DNA of 64,000 nt, from positions 62,491-126,490 of the forward strand of contig JALCCG010000005.1 in NCBI GenBank assembly GCA_023212695.1. Reading direction: 5' to 3'. The notes beneath the pieces are model-generated. The model worked only from the letters and a program-made list of their open reading frames with translations. It was not told the origin of the DNA and did no database searches. Shown piece by piece: positions 57,658 through 64,000 of this stretch. Within the stretch, counting starts at the first letter, position 1. Each line of letters opens with the position of its first letter. This DNA comes from Sporisorium sorghi. Taxonomy: Eukaryota; Basidiomycota; Ustilaginomycetes; Ustilaginales; Ustilaginaceae. The translations under genes and the position numbers were made by a program.

Positions 57658-59496
57658 TCACGCCTGACCGTATGCCCAATCCATAAACGCCTTGGCCTTG
57701 GGAAAGGTGATGTTCAAAATGGGATGCGTGGGGTTCACCCTGTTGCTCTTCCCGTCCTGCGTGCCCGCCTTCGCCTCGACAACGAGTTCGTCCCTCGCGG
57801 ACAGCGACCACGCGAGCATGGTCGCGTACACCTTCCTGTTCCACTCCCCATCCTCCTTCTGGCCTTTATAGTGCTGATACAGGAAGCTAGACGTCTCGGT
57901 GCTCAGCCGTACCGAGTGCTGCGCCAGACTGAGCCCGCACAGGTTGTAGCACGTGTGGTAGGCGTCTGGGTTCTTGCCTGGTTTGTCGCGCAGTCCGCCG
58001 CCGTCCGAGGCTGGACGCTGGGCGGCGACGAGGATGTACTCCTGCAAGCCGACTCGGTCGAACAGCGTGAGCGGCGAGAGGTCGTCGTCGTCGATTGCAT
58101 CGTCGCTCTGGTCAGCTGTGGCGGTCGAGGTGAGGCTAGATTCGGTCTTCCACGAGCCGTCACCGCTGCCGCTGCTGTTGCTGCTGTCCGCAGAGGGTGC
58201 ATGTACAACGGGTGCAGGTGGCACCGTGAGCATTCCGTTCCAGTCATGCACGTCCTTGGAGGTGGAGGCCTGGTGAGCTGACTCGATGATCTCGGCCTCG
58301 ATCATGGCCGAGAGAACGGTGAACAGACCGCCGCCCGAGAACCAGCCGTAGCAGCCATCGACGAGCTTGTTGGTGCGACCGCGGAAGCCGCACCCCTCGA
58401 AGGGGATGCCTTGCTGCGCTGTCGCCCAGCGGATGAGAGCGTCACGGTCCAGCTGTCCAGCCGCCAGCGAAAGGGAAGATTGTGCGGCTTCGGCCTGAGA
58501 CGCTGAGGCAGTAGAGCCTCCCATCGAAGAGCCAAGCAGCGAGAGAGCGAGATGCGTCGCGGCAGCGCAGTACGTGTAACCGCCGTGAGCTTCTCCAAGC
58601 GGAGGTCGGGGCATGCTCTGCGACACGAGCGAGATGCCCCCGTCCGCGGCGTATTGATAAGTAGGCTGGCTCGCGGCCGCAATGCCGCCTTCATACGTCT
58701 GGCAGCTGGCGATAAAGGGAGCCATACCCTCAAACAGCTCTGGCGTCGAGATGCCAAGCAGCGTAGTGATGCAGACGACGCAGTAGCCGGCTCGAACATC
58801 CACCTCTCCGTTGACGTGGACCAGGAAGCTTCCATCCGGCTGCTTGAGGCTCGAGATCCACTCGTACATCTTGGTGCGGTCAATGTCGTCCCATCCGCCG
58901 TGACCGACTTCGACCGACTTTCCCTCAGCAATGTCCTCCGCGGTGGGCGCGGGACCTGGGCCTCCGACGATGGCAAGAGCAGACACGGCTGCATACGTGG
59001 CCATCAGATGGGAGATCTGATCCGGTCCACCGCCGAAGCCGCCCGTCGCCTTGTTCTGGAACGACAGCAACGTCGCAATCGCCCTGGCGCGGCCTTTTGG
59101 ATCGAGCGATACCGAGAGCAGATCGTAGGAATGAAAGATCCAGTACAACAGCCAGGAGCGATTGGTATCAAACGCAGTAAACGCCCCGGGCAAAGGCTCG
59201 AGCATCTTGGTCAAAAACTTGATGTGCGCTTGCCTCTCAAGCAGCAGAGTGGGTTTGGGCGAGGATGCCTGGGCTGCGCGTTGTTGCTCTTGCTGCTCGG
59301 CTGAAGAGAGCCATGGATTGACCATGGCTTTGTTGTCGTTGCTGCTGCTTGCGTGCTTGGCAAAGTCGAACTTGGACGGTCGAAGGCGAGAGAAGAGCGC
59401 GTTGATCTTTTCTTCCGTCTCGAGCTGATCGTCGGAGGTCTGAGTGTATACGTTGTCAAGTGGCATCGGCCACGCCGCTGCTTTGATGGCGGGCAT
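57658..59496 (-). CDS. RAM1: Protein farnesyltransferase beta subunit, 612 aa
   Basis: Catalytic subunit that attaches farnesyl to CaaX-box proteins such as Ras and fungal pheromones, working with an alpha subunit (Ram2). Prenyltransferase repeats are clear: HIKFLTKMLEPLPGAFTAFD, GFGGGPDQISHLMATYAAV, QPDGSFLVHVNGEVDVRAGY, CQTYEGGIAA, GGYTYCAAATHLAL. The zinc ligands are Asp380 and Cys382 (LVDGCYGWF) and His514 (DAYHTCYNLCGLS). Longer than the usual 430-520 residues because of Ser/Asp-rich low-complexity inserts, the largest between Cys382 and His514. The ATG at 59494-59496 is the first Met; the frame upstream to 59661 starts with GTG. Tail-to-tail with the amidohydrolase gene. Confidence 0.95.
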   Translation of the reverse strand: MPAIKAAAWPMPLDNVYTQTSDDQLETEEKINALFSRLRPSKFDFAKHASSSNDNKAMVNPWLSSAEQQEQQRAAQASSPKPTLLLERQAHIKFLTKMLEPLPGAFTAFDTNRSWLLYWIFHSYDLLSVSLDPKGRARAIATLLSFQNKATGGFGGGPDQISHLMATYAAVSALAIVGGPGPAPTAEDIAEGKSVEVGHGGWDDIDRTKMYEWISSLKQPDGSFLVHVNGEVDVRAGYCVVCITTLLGISTPELFEGMAPFIASCQTYEGGIAAASQPTYQYAADGGISLVSQSMPRPPLGEAHGGYTYCAAATHLALSLLGSSMGGSTASASQAEAAQSSLSLAAGQLDRDALIRWATAQQGIPFEGCGFRGRTNKLVDGCYGWFSGGGLFTVLSAMIEAEIIESAHQASTSKDVHDWNGMLTVPPAPVVHAPSADSSNSSGSGDGSWKTESSLTSTATADQSDDAIDDDDLSPLTLFDRVGLQEYILVAAQRPASDGGGLRDKPGKNPDAYHTCYNLCGLSLAQHSVRLSTETSSFLYQHYKGQKEDGEWNRKVYATMLAWSLSARDELVVEAKAGTQDGKSNRVNPTHPILNITFPKAKAFMDWAYGQA

Positions 59497-60325
59497 CTTT
59501 GTGACGAAAGTGTTGTGAGGATAGAGACGGATGGATCCGATGCGAGTAAGGACTGGTAGAGTAGAAGCAAGAGACAAGAGACAGCATCGAGCAACTGTCA
59601 AGCTTTTATGTTGCTGCTGCTGCTTCTCTTCCAGCCGAGTCTGGGCACTTGGGCTCACCACTTGTGCTCTTGCTCTTGCACTGCACCGCGAGAGACTGCC
59701 TCTGCGCAGTGAATCAAACCGTCATGTGGTCTAGCGGAGTGTGCCGAAACAAGAAGTAGGGGAATCGACAAAGGGAAGCCATTTGGGCGTGGGAAGAATC
59801 GGTTCTTGTTCAGGGTCCCTTTGTGTTGCTCTTCTTTTGACACACAAAGGGCAGTCACGGAGACAAGACGTCACAACTCGCGCAGATCAGCTCTAAGTTA
59901 TCGGATGAAAAGCGCGCCCCGATTTGGAAGACCCTGTTTGTTTTGCCGTCGAGCCGTGTGATCTCATGCAGAGCTTCATTCCGGTGAAACCGAGTCGGAC
60001 GCTCCTGTTTTTGCTTTTCAGAAGGAATCACGAACAGACGGAAAAAATAGAGCTGAAGACGGTGCAGAAAAAAAAAAAAGTTGACAGCCACGAGCCTCCA
60101 CTGAGATGTCACCTGCACACCTTCACAGTGAACGATCATCATCACATTCGCACTCTCCGACATCACCTTATCGCCAGTCGGCTTTGCCTTGACAAGGGTT
60201 CGCGCGCTTCGCGACTCGGAATCTCCAGCTGCGTTTGTCAGCTCTCGGGGTCGGTTCCGAAGACGCGCGAGGGCAGGAGCTGGCACAGCCTCCTCGCTAC
60301 GCCACCTTGGCCGAGTCGTTGCGCC
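59497..60325. other. Shared upstream region of divergent genes
   Basis: Lies between the farnesyltransferase gene (minus) and the NAPE-PLD-like gene (plus). The + frame is open from 59924 with an ATG at 59966, but the sequence there is unlike the family, so it is treated as leader. Confidence 0.5.
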
Positions 60326-61900
60326 ATGCTGCCCACCAAGCCCCAACAGATCAAGACGGCTTTGGTATCGATCTCATCGCTCTACATCATAGGCTGGGGC
60401 ATCTACTATCTCGCGCAAGAGACGATTCGCAGACGAGAACTTGCCTCGCGCAAACGCAAGTATCCTCTGCGCGCACCTCTGCTTCCACCACACGCCATCT
60501 CTGCGGGAGTCCGCGTCGCAGAGCGAGTAGGTGTACTGGCGCATACAAATACGAAGAGTGCTTCGAGCAAGGACACTGCCGAGACAAGCGAGGCGCACGA
60601 GATCCTCAAGCAACGAGGCCTCGATGACGATGCCAGCAACAAGCAAGTAGATGCAGTGTCGCCGCCCGCGACACCAACACGAAGCTCCTCGTGGTACGGC
60701 GGCGCTACCGAGACAGAAGTCACCAGGATCCACAAGCGCTTCTCTTCGCTCAAGGTGCTGGGGCGCTACGCCAACGTCGTTCCAGAATGGCGCGAGCAAG
60801 GTGCATGGGAATGGGTCGCGTGGAAGCTCGTCTACAGCGTCTTCTACAAGCCGCGCATCTGGTGGGACGGTGGGCTCAAAGCTGATCAAAAGACGCAAGA
60901 GGGACGACAAAAGATCGAAATGCTACTGCCAGTCGAGCGCATTCAGTGGGACGAGCTCTTTGCCCCCTCTTCCACCTCAAAAGGTTCTGCGGCACCTGCG
61001 GTACGTGATCCCGAGCAAGCCTCGTTCACCTGGATCGGCCAGTCGACGTGCTTGATCCAGCTCAACGGCGTCACCATCCTCACGGACCCGGTCTTTGGTC
61101 AGCAGCCCGTCACGACTTTGTTCAGTCCAACACGAATGCGGCCCATGCCATGCAGCATCCACGAGCTTGTCAGCAATACGGCTATCGACGTCGTCCTGCT
61201 CACACACAACCATTTCGATCACCTCGACATCGACGTTCTCCCGCTCATCCCAAAGAGCACGACCTTTGTCGTCCCCATCGGGCTCACTCCTCTGCTCCAA
61301 CAGTACGACGTTAACGCTGAGCGCATCGTCGAGCTCGATTGGTGGCAACAAAAGAGACTTTCTCTGTCAATTCGAGTCGCATCCACGGACGATTGTCGAA
61401 GATGGTTCGACGTCACAGCCGTTCCTGCCAGCCACTGGAGTGCAAGGACGCCGCTCGACACCAACACCACCTTGTGGAACTCGTACGCTGTCCGTGTCTA
61501 TGCCGACGATCAGCCGCCCACCGCCTCTCGTCCCCGCTCGCCAACATCTCCTGCTTCGGAAGCCCCCTCGCTCTTCTTCTGCGGAGACACCGGCTACTCG
61601 CCCTCGCTCTTCACCGCCATCGGCCGCGCTCTGGGACCCTTTGACGTGGCCTGCTTGCCCATCGGATCGTACGAGCCGCGCTGGCACATGCAGATCCAAC
61701 ACATGCACGTCACCGAGTCGGTGCAGGTCACGCGCGACATCGGCAGCAAGCGCGCCTTCGCCATGCACTGGGGCACCTGGTCCATGTCGGACGAGTCCTG
61801 GGATGACCCGTACTGGCAACTGCACAAGGAGATCCAGCAGACCTCGGACGATCCAGAGCGTCTCCTCGCTGTTCCCTTTGGCAAGACTTTTCGGCTTTAG
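60326..61900 (+). CDS. NAPE-PLD-like metallo-beta-lactamase fold protein, 524 aa
   Basis: Member of the metallo-beta-lactamase family that contains N-acyl-phosphatidylethanolamine phospholipase D. Landmarks: a short N-terminal hydrophobic segment (ALVSISSLYIIGWGIYYLA, likely membrane anchor), FTWIGQSTCLIQLNGVTILT, the metal site THNHFDHLD (His294, His296, Asp298, His299), VTAVPASHWSAR, FFCGDTGYSPSLF (second metal Asp), MHVTESVQ and AMHWGTW. The likely reaction is hydrolysis of N-acyl phospholipids to N-acylethanolamine and phosphatidic acid; the fungal substrate is not proven. The ATG at 60326 gives the family-like start. Confidence 0.9.
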   Translation: MLPTKPQQIKTALVSISSLYIIGWGIYYLAQETIRRRELASRKRKYPLRAPLLPPHAISAGVRVAERVGVLAHTNTKSASSKDTAETSEAHEILKQRGLDDDASNKQVDAVSPPATPTRSSSWYGGATETEVTRIHKRFSSLKVLGRYANVVPEWREQGAWEWVAWKLVYSVFYKPRIWWDGGLKADQKTQEGRQKIEMLLPVERIQWDELFAPSSTSKGSAAPAVRDPEQASFTWIGQSTCLIQLNGVTILTDPVFGQQPVTTLFSPTRMRPMPCSIHELVSNTAIDVVLLTHNHFDHLDIDVLPLIPKSTTFVVPIGLTPLLQQYDVNAERIVELDWWQQKRLSLSIRVASTDDCRRWFDVTAVPASHWSARTPLDTNTTLWNSYAVRVYADDQPPTASRPRSPTSPASEAPSLFFCGDTGYSPSLFTAIGRALGPFDVACLPIGSYEPRWHMQIQHMHVTESVQVTRDIGSKRAFAMHWGTWSMSDESWDDPYWQLHKEIQQTSDDPERLLAVPFGKTFRL

Positions 61901-64000
61901 ACTGGGTCGAAAGATCGCCAGCGCTGCCATTTGGCGGGGGGAGCCTACGCTTGCCCTGTCCTCACATAGACCTTTCTCTCTCTTTCATACTGCATCCACC
62001 ACCACTGTACAATATGCAATCTTGCCATAGACACCGCCGACACCACACGAATGACGGCGCACGGAGACCCGGGACGAGGATCTCACATACGGAATCACCG
62101 ACACGAGCAGAATGACACTCGCCGGACATCTTGGCTGCAGAGATTGCTTTACAGCAAAAGGATGCGAGACATGAGAGAGAGGCCATATCGTTGTCTCTCG
62201 GTCCATGTTCGCTGATCAGCGCCGACGAGATCGCCGTGTTTGGCTGCTCGAGCCGCTGTTGACCTCCAGGTGGAAGGACTGCATTGCTTGACGACACTCG
62301 AGACGGGTTCATGCAGCTCAGCAACCACATTCCACTTGACCGCAGCCAGTCGGCATCAAGGGAGCAGGGCATGATCTACACCAATCATGCCGATCTAGGC
62401 ATTCTCTGGGTCAAGCACTCTCGGTTACCCACGTCCACCCAAGCGTCTCTGTCAAGGCGCACATGCCTCGTGCCCATCACGCAATGGTACGCCTCATCGA
62501 CGACAAAGTCGAAGGATTGCGTCGGAGAACGTTGGCTTTCCTTGGCGATTTTGCTGCTGCACAGCAGACCAGACACGAAACAAGGCAAAGAGAGATGCAG
62601 CTGCGCAAGCATCTGGGAGCTGTGGCCGTCTTGCCACCTTCCTCGCCGAGACTGCGTTTGCAGCCACGGGACCGACTTTTCCAACGGAATCGAAACAGAA
62701 CGACACCCAAAGCGTGTTTCGTCGTCGTCGTAGTTGCCTCGGGTAACTCGCTACCACACCCTCGACTGTGATTTTTACCCACGCCTCTTTTTCGCGCGCA
62801 TGCGTAGATCCTGTTTGGGCGTGGTATGTGCATAGCACCTTTTCAGCCGTGCCACACACCGCCACCACCGACGACCGCATGCGCAGGTGTCTGGGCGCTC
62901 GGCTTTGATTCAAAATGGTTGGTGCAGTGCGTTTCTTAGCTAGCACCCGTCTTCGCTTGGCGGTTCGACCGAGGTCGCAACAGCATTGTCCGAGACGGTC
63001 TGCATACAAGCGCACCTAAAATCGTCGCTGGACTGCAGGGTTCCGAGCTCCTCATCCGGATCCACGACGAGCTCGGGTGCACGCCGAGCTTCGGTTGCAC
63101 GCGGTCTTGGACTCGACATCTCACCTTCAGCTCATTTGCCAGCTGCGACCGTTCTGCGAGAACGAGTGTGGCCTCATACGGCAAGCGATCTCCGACTTGA
63201 CGCTGGACACTGGAAAGGCCGATTTGCAATCAGGCACGGTTCGGGCGGCACGGCATGAAAGAACCTATCTTTTTCTCTGCAACAATGTCCCAATCTGACG
63301 GCCCCATTCATGCGACTCAGTCAAGGCCAAGGTCTGCTGCCCATCACATGCGTCCTTATGCAACCGTGTCGCGCTGTCCAGTTGACCGCTGCCCCGATAA
63401 GCAACGGAACAACAACTGCACACACACACGCTGCCGCACACGCATACTTCCCTGCGCGCGCGAAAGAAAAAGGCAAAACGCGAAGATCAAAAATAGTCGG
63501 GACGAAACACGAAGATGCGAATGCATGGTCGAGCAAGCAGGTCGCCCATTTTTCGCACACCATGAGATCGTTGCATCTCGGCTGAGACAAGCGAGAAGGG
63601 AAAGCTCACTCTGGGTCGACCATTCGAACGGACTGGCGGTCGGTCCTCTTTTTCGCCTGTCTTCCCTCACCGACCCTAACGATAGCGCAACAGGAAGCGT
63701 TGCCAAGCGAGGCGATGCCCCTTGCCCATGTCGCTGTTGTTTTGCTTTTCCCGCTCCCGGATCCGCAGATGTGCCTTCAACACAAGCGAGGTCGAGCAAA
63801 GTAGCGAGCAACGGGACGGTTGGCGAATGGTTTCATTCGGATCCGAGACTCGAGATTGGGATCAACAATGCTTGTCAATTGTCCTGCTGTCGACTCCGCG
63901 GACCTCGCGTGCTCCTATTCGTCGTAGGATCTGCGATTGGAATACGGCGAAAACGACGGGATCAGACGTACTCGCCCCCGCTGCAATGTGTTTCGCTGCA
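61901..64000. other. Terminal 2.1 kb without recognised gene
   Basis: Only chance ORFs up to 173 codons on both strands, overlapping and domain-free. It may hold the long leader of a gene beyond the window. No repeat or RNA gene is seen. Confidence 0.5.

Noticed and set aside
59924..60325. N-terminal extension of the NAPE-PLD-like protein from 59966
   Set aside because: The extension includes a poly-Lys stretch from an A-run and is unlike the family; the ATG at 60326 gives a normal start.

Overview
The window looks like nuclear DNA of a smut fungus (Basidiomycota, Ustilaginaceae). Genes are mostly intronless. The right half carries typical fungal housekeeping genes: a LIM-RhoGAP, a protein farnesyltransferase beta subunit and an UNC-93-like transporter, plus an intron-containing tRNA-Ala. 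The left half is a head-to-tail array of small secreted proteins of the kind smuts keep in virulence-effector clusters. The species cannot be fixed from sequence alone. The arrangement recalls the U. maydis cluster 19A / U. hordei UhAvr1 type of locus, but that comparison is from general knowledge and was not tested.

Region 1 (about 0.5-17 kb) holds a divergent set of secreted proteins, all on the + strand: ORFs at 537, 1713, 5678, 7161, 8916, 11837, 14402 and 16013, each with an N-terminal signal peptide. Broken members lie between them: a frameshifted one (3806-4398), one with two in-frame stops (about 9900-10568), a two-module one split by a TGA (11837-13531), a 44-residue signal-peptide remnant (5109-5243) and a possible relic near 13793. 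One minus-strand broken gene of unknown type (2825-3600) interrupts the array.

Region 2 (17-30 kb) holds a tighter paralogous subfamily of about 175-230 residues (17018, 18461, 19862, 21010, 26406, 27589, 29262). Its members share a short motif ladder ending in an 'LPIGY'-like strand and a C-terminal helix. The member at 19862 is cut by an in-frame TAA. A block of transposon debris (Tc1-like DD34E transposase, copia gag-pol remnant, small inverted-repeat elements) splits this subfamily at 21.8-25.5 kb. A second Tc1/mariner-type remnant (30.2-32.2 kb) marks the boundary between the effector array and the conserved genes. A 10-base N gap sits at 28488-28497.

Region 3 (33.7-62 kb) is conserved housekeeping sequence: a LIM-RhoGAP (Lrg1-like), a four-TM protein, a DUF1917/BLES03-like protein with a long disordered tail, a DUF2235 alpha/beta hydrolase, a five-CCCH-finger protein (minus), tRNA-Ala(AGC) (minus), an UNC-93-type transporter, a membrane-anchored amidohydrolase with a second hydrolase-like half, a farnesyltransferase beta subunit (minus) and a NAPE-PLD-like metallo-beta-lactamase. 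The last 2.1 kb shows no convincing gene.

Taken together, the left half is a fast-evolving tandem secretome locus with several inactivated copies and transposon debris, abutting stable housekeeping DNA. Several array genes share a TATA-like box about 75-115 bases before the ATG, which suggests similar promoter architecture.
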